Assembly (NCBI GenBank): GCA_001794935.1
Contig: MGLY01000001.1
Span: forward strand, 4,360-11,065
Reading direction: 5' to 3'
Length of the DNA: 6,706 bases
Origin: Chlamydiae bacterium RIFCSPHIGHO2_12_FULL_49_9
Lineage (GTDB): Bacteria > Chlamydiota > Chlamydiia > Chlamydiales > SM23-39
The notes below the pieces were generated by a model, which did no database searches, was not told the DNA's origin, and was given only the letters and a program-made list of their open reading frames with translations. The stretch's first letter is position 1. The number at the start of each line of letters is the position of its first letter. A program made the translations under genes and the position numbers. Shown in pieces: positions 1 to 6,158 of this stretch.

Positions 1-2
1 AG

Positions 3-278
3 GGCGGGTCAGTAGATGACTTTGCAACGCTTGCCGCAGACTTTCTTTGCGCTTATGTTGCCACAAGCCCCGACAAAGCGGCCCTTGGCGCTCTTCTCTC
101 CAGTCTTCTTGTCGAAGACCCACAGAGACCGCCGGGCTCAACCCCTTATGATAAGTTTGTCGAGTTTTTTAAAAGCAATTGGAAGACATGGACGCCTCCA
201 AGTCGGTTTTCATCAGCGCAAGCAGCTGAAGCTTACTACTTACAACAATTACAGCAATATTTTAACCCAAAAAATTAA
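3..278 (+). CDS. C-terminal end of an unidentified protein (5'-partial)
   Basis: Frame 3 is open from the first bases of the window to a TAA at 276-278, giving 91 residues of a protein whose start lies outside. The tail begins GGSVDDFATLAADF and ends LQQLQQYFNPKN. It has an Ala/Leu-rich helical part, then a Pro-rich linker (DPQRPPGSTP), an aromatic stretch (FVEFFKSNWKTW) and a Gln/Tyr-rich helix. It looks like natural protein. The competing frame-1 ORF at 16-282 translates to a basic, low-quality sequence and is its shadow. The stop lies 24 bp before the next ATG, with no convincing promoter between, so the two genes are probably cotranscribed. I do not recognise a family. Its composition resembles the secreted-type proteins that follow, but that is a weak hint. 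Confidence 0.72.
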   Translation, partial: GGSVDDFATLAADFLCAYVATSPDKAALGALLSSLLVEDPQRPPGSTPYDKFVEFFKSNWKTWTPPSRFSSAQAAEAYYLQQLQQYFNPKN

Positions 279-302
279 CTAATAAAAAGAGAGCATATAA
301 CT

Positions 303-1778
303 ATGTCAGTCAATATAATTAACGAAATCAACGAGATGGCAAATCAGACCCAGTCTATAGAACTGGCCAAGAAATCTGCCCATATTACTTCTCTAGCTCT
401 CGTTTATGCCTTAACGGCTGCTGCGGGCGCGAAAGACCTTTTTACTGCAGCAAACTCTAAAGCAGCTTCCGTAAAAAAGGCAGCCCCTGTTGATCCGGCC
501 AATACTGACACGACCGACTATGCAGCTCAATTGCAGGCTTTAATTGCCGCCTACGGTATGGATCCGACAAACATGGCTAAAGGCCTTGCTTTGATTGAAT
601 TTATTATCACCCTTTCTCAAAAAGGTCTGCTCTCAGGTTCAACTCCTGAAAGCCAAACCTTGATCAAGATGCTCAATAGCGCAGACGTAACCGACCTCCT
701 TAATGTTCTCGGCAACGAGGCTGCTCTTGCTTATGCTTCCGGCGGAGATGCCGGCGCGATGGCTTTCTTGACCAAGATTTTGAACCTCATCAACGCAGTT
801 CCTGCAAAAAACGACAACTCCTTCTTAGACCAGATTAAAGCGAACATCACTTTGTTGATGAATGGAGACCACTACGGAGATAAAAACTTCGTTCCTCCCA
901 ACTTCTACATCGACCCTAAAACGGGACACTTGATGTATACATCTCCCATAACGGGCCAAGTCTATGATTGTACGAACCCTACAGACCTCGCTATAATCCA
1001 GATGTTGATTTCTGCCTCTGGCTCTTCGACATTCCCGAACCCGTTCTGGAAAAATTTTAACTTCGCCGGCGAAGAGAGCGCCTACATGCTCGATACTCTT
1101 GACGCGATGCTTAAACAGTACGGAACTGGCGCTATCATGATGATCATCGCCTATATCTTAAACGCTAAAGACCAAGAATTCCAAGATCAGATGAGCGGTT
1201 ATGCCAATACAACGAACGACTTGGATGACCTGACAAACCAGTATATTACCCCTCTTGAGACCCTTTGGGCCAACGTGGGTAATTGGTCTCCTCAAGATGC
1301 TACAACCTTCTTTAAAGACCTGACAGCTGCAACCGAAATCATCGGAAGCACCCCGGGTATGCAAGGTTTTAGCTCTACTTGGATGAACAGCGTATTCGGT
1401 CAAATTACCGGTACTTCGATCACCTGGAAAGACTCATCAGGCGACTCGCACACGGACACGATTGCGGGTATCTTGGCAGGTATTAAAACAGGTAAATATA
1501 CGTCGCAAGATTTGGCAGCTGCGATCAACTCGTTAAACCCGGCTCCTTCAGGCTCAACACCTCCGCAGCCGAACCCGGCTTACCAGATGATCAACAACGC
1601 CCTTATGGAAGGCGGCGGCCTCGTCACTCAGCAGTCGAAGATGATTGGTACGCTTGCAGCGGCTGTCTCGAACATGGACGACCAGTGTATTAAACTGTTC
1701 GCCGGCTTCGTCGACAAATCAGGCAGCGGTTTAGTCGCCCTGATATTCAATATCATCAACAACTTTAAATCGAGCTAA
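303..1778 (+). CDS. 491-aa hypothetical protein, candidate T3SS-associated secreted protein
   Basis: The function is not recognised. The protein is rich in Ala, Asn, Thr, Ser and Gly, is poor in Arg, and has no Sec signal peptide. Several moderately hydrophobic helices are visible: about residues 27-43, 91-105, 151-166, 275-287 and 475-487. The middle (about 195-250) is less helical and has a Pro/Tyr/Gly-rich stretch (VPPNFYIDPKTGHLMYTSP). A Pro/Ser linker (about 411-426, APSGSTPPQPNP) separates a C-terminal helical domain (427-491). The low-complexity hydrophilic N-terminus and the amphipathic helices suit a T3SS substrate or extracellular structural component, and a T3SS translocator operon follows 440 bp downstream; this is inference. 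The ATG at 303 follows a modest purine-rich site (AAAGAGAG, ending about 10 bases upstream). The gene ends in a strong terminator. Only two cysteines are present (C223 and C462). Confidence 0.85.
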   Translation: MSVNIINEINEMANQTQSIELAKKSAHITSLALVYALTAAAGAKDLFTAANSKAASVKKAAPVDPANTDTTDYAAQLQALIAAYGMDPTNMAKGLALIEFIITLSQKGLLSGSTPESQTLIKMLNSADVTDLLNVLGNEAALAYASGGDAGAMAFLTKILNLINAVPAKNDNSFLDQIKANITLLMNGDHYGDKNFVPPNFYIDPKTGHLMYTSPITGQVYDCTNPTDLAIIQMLISASGSSTFPNPFWKNFNFAGEESAYMLDTLDAMLKQYGTGAIMMIIAYILNAKDQEFQDQMSGYANTTNDLDDLTNQYITPLETLWANVGNWSPQDATTFFKDLTAATEIIGSTPGMQGFSSTWMNSVFGQITGTSITWKDSSGDSHTDTIAGILAGIKTGKYTSQDLAAAINSLNPAPSGSTPPQPNPAYQMINNALMEGGGLVTQQSKMIGTLAAAVSNMDDQCIKLFAGFVDKSGSGLVALIFNIINNFKSS

Positions 1779-1785
1779 GGTGCGT

Positions 1786-1812
1786 AGGGCGGGATAACTC
1801 TCGCCCTTTTTT
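1786..1812 (+). terminator. Rho-independent terminator after the 491-aa gene
   Basis: AGGGCGGGA (1786-1794) pairs with TCTCGCCCT (1799-1807), with one G-T wobble, closing a TAAC tetraloop. The T run at 1807-1812 overlaps the base of the stem. It starts 8 bp after the TAA of the 491-aa gene, so it separates that transcription unit from what follows. It could also derive from the left end of the neighbouring insertion-sequence remnant. Confidence 0.85.
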
Positions 1813-2147
1813 ATAGGTAAATTATGGATCGAGATCTACTGCTTAAAGACCATGAGTGGCAGCGCATCGAGACCCTCTTTCCTAAACCGGAAAAAAGGGG
1901 CCGCGGCAAGCCGCACACTCCCTGGAGATCGGTTGTCAATACAGTCCTTTTTGTCCTCAAAACAGACTGCAAATGGTCCCAAGTCCCCAAAGGACCCGAG
2001 TGGGCTTCCAAATCTGCAGCCCATCGCTATTTCAAGCTCTGGAAAGAGACAGGTCTTCTAGACACTGTTCATTCCCTCATTTAATTGAAAAACTCCTTCC
2101 TGAATTCAAAATTATTAATATCGGGATAGCTTTATACACACAAACTA
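1813..2147. mobile_element. Insertion-sequence remnant (IS5 family), boundaries uncertain
   Basis: The transposase fragment is the only recognisable part. I could not find a pair of terminal inverted repeats or a target-site duplication flanking it, which fits an element that lost its right part. AT-rich DNA begins soon after the stop codon (about 2085 onwards), and this is where the element probably ends and the promoter region of the next operon begins. The outer limits given are approximate. Confidence 0.45.
1824..2084 (+). pseudogene. Truncated IS5-type transposase (N-terminal DUF4096-like domain only)
   Basis: The 86-residue reading frame matches the N-terminal DNA-binding domain typical of IS5-family transposases (DUF4096 type). 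A start like LLKDHEWQRIETLFP is followed by a basic RGRGKPHTPWRSVVN segment, the helix TVLFVLKTDCKWSQVPKG, and WASKSAAHRYFKLWKETG. Full-length enzymes of this type have roughly 250 or more residues with a DDE catalytic domain. Here the frame stops at residue 86, and neither the other frames nor the next 130 bp continue the catalytic part. It is therefore a 3'-truncated remnant that cannot transpose by itself. It starts 12 bp after a terminator, and no ribosome binding site of note precedes it. Related transposases with the KPHTPWRSV signature are, to my knowledge, common in environmental chlamydiae. Confidence 0.85.
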
Positions 2148-2176
2148 TTTACAAAATAAATATTTTAATGTAGAAT
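2148..2176 (+). promoter_or_regulatory. Sigma70-type promoter of the translocator operon
   Basis: A -35 box TTTACA (2148-2153) is followed by exactly 17 bp and a -10 box TAGAAT (2171-2176), in very AT-rich DNA. Each hexamer has one mismatch to the bacterial consensus. The expected start of transcription is near 2183, giving a leader of about 34 nt. The leader carries an AAAGG Shine-Dalgarno (2207-2211), 5 nt before the ATG at 2217. It lies between the IS remnant and the first operon gene, so the operon has its own promoter. Confidence 0.75.
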
Positions 2177-2216
2177 AGAGTGTAAGCAATAATACAGTTT
2201 AGCAACAAAGGTTAAT

Positions 2217-2666
2217 ATGACTACAATCAGCAACGTAATTTTAGATCCATCCACTACAACTGCTCCAACGCCTCCGGCTCCTCATATCGCAGGTTATGTG
2301 GCGCTTCTGATTGCCCTCATGGAAAACGCCGATGCGATCCAAAACTACGTCGCCAACGGCCTCATGCCGCTCACAGAAGCAATCTCTCAGCAAGGCCTTA
2401 ACTACTCAAATGCGTGGGTAAAAGTTCTCGATGCAGATATGGCAAAAGTCAAAAAAGCAGATAAAGACCACGTCAGCGCAGCAGTTGCTCAGTTTAACCT
2501 CGACAATACCCTCAGCGGCCAGGCGCAAACTTACTACAACGGACTTAGCTCCGGAGCCTCCGACACCACATCGAAGACAAACGACCAGGCGTCGAACGAC
2601 TACCAGATGGCCCAGCAATCGGCTTTGACCATCATGGCAACCATCACAGCAGCAATTGCGGCGTAA
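2217..2666 (+). CDS. 149-aa small protein, first gene of the T3SS translocator operon
   Basis: A small, Ala/Thr/Ser/Asn-rich, cysteine-free protein. It has a Pro/Thr-rich disordered N-terminus (residues 1-23, with TTTAPTPPAP), an amphipathic helix (about 24-60, YVALLIALMENADAIQNYV), a charged helical stretch (about 66-98, with KVKKADKDH), a Ser/Asp/Thr-rich flexible segment (about 108-126) and a short hydrophobic C-terminal helix (128-149). It has no signal peptide. It lies 11 bp before the CopB-like gene. In C. trachomatis a small gene (CT577) sits directly before copB; in SPI-2 and LEE systems a small filament protein (SseB/EspA) precedes or accompanies the two translocators. By position and by its terminal helices it may be the counterpart of either, or a secreted partner of the translocon. 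Sequence alone does not decide. The start at 2217 is supported by AAAGG 5 nt upstream. Confidence 0.8.
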   Translation: MTTISNVILDPSTTTAPTPPAPHIAGYVALLIALMENADAIQNYVANGLMPLTEAISQQGLNYSNAWVKVLDADMAKVKKADKDHVSAAVAQFNLDNTLSGQAQTYYNGLSSGASDTTSKTNDQASNDYQMAQQSALTIMATITAAIAA

Positions 2667-2677
2667 AGGGAAAAAAC

Positions 2678-3961
2678 ATGGCAACAGCTAGAATTGAATC
2701 TATTGACAACATCAACCTTTCCGCTCTGACGGCCGAACTGCTCCAAGAGAGCACGTCCAACATCGTCGCGTTGGATACTTCGAGCATACCGACAGGCAAA
2801 TCGCTCCGCACAACAACAGCCCCAAGCCTTGTAGAAACGGATAAAAACCAATCGTTTTTAGAAGCTCTCGCCGAATTTATGGAACTGATTGGAACGATCC
2901 AGGTCTTTTTAAACCAAAACGAATCGAAGACAAATAGAGATCAAAACGGCATCTCTCAAAAGATGGTCGACCAGGCTCGAAAAAACCTCAAAGATGTTGA
3001 AAAAGCGATCAAAAAATATGAAGCGGCAAAACGCGCTGCTGCCCACCGCAAATTTTGGGGCCAAGTCTTTGGCGGTATTGCCATGGCCCTCGGCTGTATT
3101 CTCGCTGCTTTTACAGGCGGAGCAACTCTCCTCCTTGTGATGGCGACTTTGACAGTCTTAATGGCCACAGGCCAAACGCAAAAACTCGACAATGCCTTGA
3201 AAAGCGCAGGACTTAGCGATTGGGAATGCTTTGCAGTGAAGCTCGCAATCGTGATCGCCGTCTCTGCAGCCGGTGGAGGTATTGCAGCTGCCGGAGACTC
3301 TCTCATGGTAACGGAGGCTGAAGCAGGAGACGCCGCAGCAGTTGCCATTTCAGACGAATTGGCAGCCGATGCAGGCGCAGAAGCATCCACCGCATCTGAA
3401 ACTTCCGGCTTTAGTTCTAACTCTTACATGGTCGCAAGCCAGGCCGTTGTCGCTTTCAATCCTTTCGTCGACATGATGATGGGAATTATGGGCTTAATTC
3501 CCGGCGGAGATGAAAAGAAAAAGAAAATCGCGGCCGAAGTCATCGGCAATATTTTAGCCCTGATCATCTCGATGAGATGCGGCGCTGCCGCCGGAGAAGG
3601 CGCTGCCGCTCAAGCGAATGCCAGCAAGGCCAAAACATACTTAACCGAAAAGCTTGGAGCCGAAGGATTTGCCCTCGTCTACTCGCTTCTCGACGCCTCT
3701 AGAATGGGCACAAGCCTCACCGCAAGCGGTTTTTACATCGCTATGGGTGTGGCTGAAGTAGGTGAGAGCGAAGCGCTAAGAGAAAGCGGCGAACACCAAA
3801 AATATCTAATACTGGCTCAGAAGTTTCTTGAAATCATGAGCCCGTTTATCCAGTCGCAAACTAACTTAATGAAGCAGACGAACGACACGTTTGCTCAAAT
3901 GACGAGCCAGTGGAGCAACTTTGTTCGCCCGGGCGCAGTCGCAGCTGAAATTTTAGGATAA
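2678..3961 (+). CDS. sctE: Type III secretion major hydrophobic translocator, CopB/YopB-like (SctE)
   Basis: Proteins of this class are exported through the T3SS needle and insert in the host membrane to form the translocation pore with a smaller partner. Visible layout: a hydrophilic Ser/Thr-rich N-terminus without a Sec signal (1-57), an amphipathic helix (58-82), a charged helix/coiled coil (93-125, with KNLKDVEKAIKKYEAAKRAA), and a long hydrophobic Gly/Ala-rich block (127-165) that could form a membrane hairpin. A second hydrophobic segment follows (186-206), then an acidic Ala-rich linker (211-245), a weaker hydrophobic stretch (284-302) and a helical C-terminus (372-415). The coiled coil followed by two Gly-rich membrane segments is the YopB/CopB/SseC pattern, and 427 aa is within the family range. 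Its SD (AAAGGG) overlaps the stop of the previous gene, suggesting coupled translation. I recognise the class from architecture and context, not from an alignment. Confidence 0.75.
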   Translation: MATARIESIDNINLSALTAELLQESTSNIVALDTSSIPTGKSLRTTTAPSLVETDKNQSFLEALAEFMELIGTIQVFLNQNESKTNRDQNGISQKMVDQARKNLKDVEKAIKKYEAAKRAAAHRKFWGQVFGGIAMALGCILAAFTGGATLLLVMATLTVLMATGQTQKLDNALKSAGLSDWECFAVKLAIVIAVSAAGGGIAAAGDSLMVTEAEAGDAAAVAISDELAADAGAEASTASETSGFSSNSYMVASQAVVAFNPFVDMMMGIMGLIPGGDEKKKKIAAEVIGNILALIISMRCGAAAGEGAAAQANASKAKTYLTEKLGAEGFALVYSLLDASRMGTSLTASGFYIAMGVAEVGESEALRESGEHQKYLILAQKFLEIMSPFIQSQTNLMKQTNDTFAQMTSQWSNFVRPGAVAAEILG

Positions 3962-3971
3962 GGAAAAAATT

Positions 3972-4829
3972 ATGCAATTCAATCAAGCAATACCAGCAAC
4001 ATGGGCCCTCACATTAGGCGACGCTCTCGCCGTGATTATGCTCGACTCTGAAAGAGCAAGACTCCTTTACGAAGTAGCTGCTAAAAACGCCCTTGTAGAG
4101 GGAAAAGCGGCTCAAAAATCAGCGGACGCGACAAAAGAGACCTATGAAAAGCAGGCAGACGCTACCTTGATGGGCGCCATCGGCGATATCTCGAGCGCGG
4201 GAATGAGCGCCGTCGGCGAAGGGATCAGCATCGGCATGGGCATGAAATACAATAGCGATATCTCCAAGACACAAGCTAATCTCGATCGAGTCAACGCCAA
4301 TAACGATTTCATCGACCGTACCGCAACAAAGAATCCAACAACAATTGTTGCTGCTCGGGCTAGCGTCCCGGGATCCAAAACTGAAGCCGGTGATGTAAGC
4401 GCCGTTTCTTCAATGGATCCTAGAGCTGACCTCTCTGCACAAGACCAAGCAAAGACTCAGCTTGCTGAAAAACCTCAACAGACTCGCGAGTTCTTTGAAA
4501 AGCTTCAATCAAGAGCAGCCGATGAGAAAGCTTCTCTTGAAAAACGATTAAGCGATCTAAATACACAAAAGCAGCAGGCCGGTCAATCTTGGAGAAACTT
4601 CTCCCAATATAGCGGTATGGCGATCAAATCGGGCTTTACATTCGCTCAGGCTGCCGCTCAAAGCGAATTTGCCGAATGTCAAAAGACGCAGATCCTCTTG
4701 AACTTCTTTGCCGATATGACAAAAGCGATCCAACAAACGCTCCAGTCCTCTATCGATACGATGAGCTCTCAGATGCTTGGCAAAGCCAATGCCCTGATCC
4801 TTGCAGTCGCAGAAAGTAACAGAGCATAA
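3972..4829 (+). CDS. sctB: Type III secretion minor translocator, CopD/SseD-like (SctB)
   Basis: The third operon gene, 10 bp after the CopB-like gene, with a TAAGGA Shine-Dalgarno overlapping the preceding stop codon (3959-3964). In T3SS operons the smaller translocator normally follows the larger one, and the two form a hetero-oligomeric pore. The protein has an N-terminal helix (9-42), a Gly/Ala/Met-rich weakly hydrophobic segment (64-92, with GMSAVGEGISIGMGM) that may be the single membrane region, and a flexible Ser/Asp/Pro-rich middle (118-160). A charged coiled-coil region (161-204, with FFEKLQSRAADEKASLEKRL) and amphipathic C-terminal helices (222-282) follow. SctB proteins usually show one membrane region plus a C-terminal amphipathic coiled coil, which fits. 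At 285 aa it is, to my recollection, shorter than C. trachomatis CopD but within the range of YopD-class proteins. One cysteine (C236). The assignment rests on architecture and gene order. Confidence 0.65.
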   Translation: MQFNQAIPATWALTLGDALAVIMLDSERARLLYEVAAKNALVEGKAAQKSADATKETYEKQADATLMGAIGDISSAGMSAVGEGISIGMGMKYNSDISKTQANLDRVNANNDFIDRTATKNPTTIVAARASVPGSKTEAGDVSAVSSMDPRADLSAQDQAKTQLAEKPQQTREFFEKLQSRAADEKASLEKRLSDLNTQKQQAGQSWRNFSQYSGMAIKSGFTFAQAAAQSEFAECQKTQILLNFFADMTKAIQQTLQSSIDTMSSQMLGKANALILAVAESNRA

Positions 4830-4860
4830 GGCACTTCCTCCTGCCTTAGCCTCTCTCCTG

Positions 4861-4893
4861 CCGCCCCCTCTACAGGGGCGGTATTTTTATTTT
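4861..4893 (+). terminator. Rho-independent terminator of the translocator operon
   Basis: CCGCCCC (4861-4867) pairs perfectly with GGGGCGG (4875-4881) around a 7-nt loop, and is followed by TATTTTTATTTT. It lies 31 bp after the stop of the SctB-like gene and closes the operon before the next promoter. Confidence 0.9.
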
Positions 4894-4927
4894 ACTGAAA
4901 ACCAACATCTTAAGATCCATTTTAGTA

Positions 4928-4956
4928 TTGATTTTATATCAAATTATTGGTATAAT
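4928..4956 (+). promoter_or_regulatory. Near-consensus sigma70-type promoter of the 391-aa gene
   Basis: A -35 box TTGATT (4928-4933) is followed by 17 bp and a perfect TATAAT (4951-4956). A 5-bp inverted repeat (TTGAT at 4928-4932 with ATCAA at 4938-4942) overlaps the -35 box; it could bind a regulator but is short enough to be chance. Transcription should begin near 4963, giving a leader of only about 20 nt with a weak Shine-Dalgarno (ACGAG, 4972-4976) before the ATG at 4983. Confidence 0.82.
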
Positions 4957-4982
4957 TAGAGTTACAAATTAACGAGATAATC

Positions 4983-6158
4983 ATGACAGTCAGAATTGCT
5001 ATTCGCTCACCGGAGCCAACCTCTCGACCCAGCGCTCACTCGCGTAATGACGACGAAAAAGAAGACGAAGATGGGTGCTCAGCTATAGGAAGCCCTCGCA
5101 GAGAGGATATCGGCTTCAGGGTGGTCTCTGCAGACCGGCCGGTAGAAGAAGAGCCTTTTCAATTGAGACTCGTTACGCCGTCGGGCCATTACATGGTTAT
5201 TCCTTTGACGCCGGAGCAACAAAACCGATTCGATAAGCTTTGCAAAACCCTCTCTAACGGACGAGATGCCCAATCGATCGACATCACCAATCTTCATCTC
5301 GTATTTAAAGAAGGCGACGGTTCTTTTAAAACAGATTATCTCAGCAGCGATCAAGAGGCGCTGAAAGAGCTCAGATCCCTTTGCAGAAGCGTGATCGACC
5401 CCAAGCAAAAACTGCGCATGCACTGGAAAGATATTCCGGAAGGCGGCCGAGGCAACATGGCTGCAGCCGCTCCCTATTCTCATTTATCCGCCGATTTAAA
5501 AAACCGCTCGATGAGCGATGAGCAATTTGAAAATCAATCCCTTTCGGGATACAACCGGGGAAAAGCGCGCAAACGGCGTAAGATTGTAAAAGAGCTTGTC
5601 CAAGGGATGAAAGAACTTCTTCAAAGCCCTCTATTTAAAGAAGGGAAAGCCGACGCTCAAATCGAAGCGATAAAAAGAGCCTATCAGCAATTAGATGATC
5701 TCTGCGGCTTTGCGATTGACTTTGAGATCTCCTACCCTATTTTTGTCCTGGAAGATGCGACCGAATTTGCCGAAAAGATCGACGAAAAGTATAAAAAAGC
5801 GCTCGAACTTCTCAAAGAAAAACCCCTCTTCGACAGAGCCCTTGAGACAATCGGGCAAAAAGGGTCATCTGCTCAAAAAGAGCTCGAAACGATGGCCAAG
5901 AAACTGGCTCTCGGCGGCATCAAATCAAGAGAAGCTTACGAAATCCAATCGAAACGACTCAGTCTCGACATGGACGCCGACTCGCTCGAATGGGCGATCC
6001 CCCGCCTTGCAAGGGCAATTGAAGAGGATAACCAAATCGAAGAGACGCTCGAAGCGATCCCCTTTAAGCAGTGGCTCGGAACGCTCTATCCCGGAGATGC
6101 AGAGAAAGCTCTTACTTTTATGAAGGAAGAGCTGATTCCAAGCCTATCTCCAGGGTAG
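4983..6158 (+). CDS. 391-aa hypothetical protein, candidate T3SS effector
   Basis: I do not recognise a family. The first 60 residues are Ser/Pro/Arg- and acid-rich and look disordered (RSPEPTSRPSAHSR, then DDEKEDED at 23-30), as in many T3SS substrates. Residues 58-150 look like a compact alpha/beta part (FQLRLVTPSGHYMVIPL, then DITNLHLVFKEGDGSF). A basic patch KARKRRK lies at 194-200. The rest (200-390) is charged and mostly helical, with coiled-coil-like Glu/Lys stretches (EKIDEKYKKALELLKEK at 264-280). No transmembrane helix or Sec signal is visible. The gene has its own promoter and follows the translocon operon, so a secreted effector or a T3SS-related cytoplasmic protein are both possible; this is inference. 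The short leader and weak SD give no reason to prefer another start than 4983. The 3' end overlaps the convergent cupin gene by 15 bp. Confidence 0.85.
   Translation: MTVRIAIRSPEPTSRPSAHSRNDDEKEDEDGCSAIGSPRREDIGFRVVSADRPVEEEPFQLRLVTPSGHYMVIPLTPEQQNRFDKLCKTLSNGRDAQSIDITNLHLVFKEGDGSFKTDYLSSDQEALKELRSLCRSVIDPKQKLRMHWKDIPEGGRGNMAAAAPYSHLSADLKNRSMSDEQFENQSLSGYNRGKARKRRKIVKELVQGMKELLQSPLFKEGKADAQIEAIKRAYQQLDDLCGFAIDFEISYPIFVLEDATEFAEKIDEKYKKALELLKEKPLFDRALETIGQKGSSAQKELETMAKKLALGGIKSREAYEIQSKRLSLDMDADSLEWAIPRLARAIEEDNQIEETLEAIPFKQWLGTLYPGDAEKALTFMKEELIPSLSPG

Noticed and set aside
1..8. AGGGCGGG at the window start, repeated at 1786-1793
   Set aside because: Only 8 bp are shared and the flanks differ, so it is not evidence of a duplicated terminator or IS end.
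16..282. 88-aa ORF on the plus strand
   Set aside because: It overlaps the frame-3 tail of a plausible protein over its full length, has a basic improbable composition and no ribosome binding site.
240..302. Promoter directly before the 491-aa gene
   Set aside because: AT-rich, but no -35/-10 pair with acceptable match and spacing was found; readthrough from the upstream gene is simpler.
2085..2173. Frameshifted continuation of the transposase after residue 86
   Set aside because: All frames were read; the longest open one gives an Ile/Lys-rich sequence with no DDE-domain features.
2956..3390. 144-aa minus-strand ORF inside the SctE-like gene
   Set aside because: A shadow of an Ala-rich gene; Ala/Ser/Pro-rich translation, no SD, no promoter.
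4907..4916. 10-bp palindrome ATCTTAAGAT upstream of the 391-aa gene promoter
   Set aside because: Perfect 10-bp palindromes are expected several times by chance in a window this size; nothing else supports an operator.
5079..5483. 134-aa minus-strand ORF antisense to the 391-aa gene
   Set aside because: No SD and no family resemblance; the opposite strand reads as a coherent protein.
5695..6123. 142-aa plus-strand ORF inside the 391-aa gene
   Set aside because: An out-of-frame shadow rich in Ser/Arg/Lys, without its own start signals.
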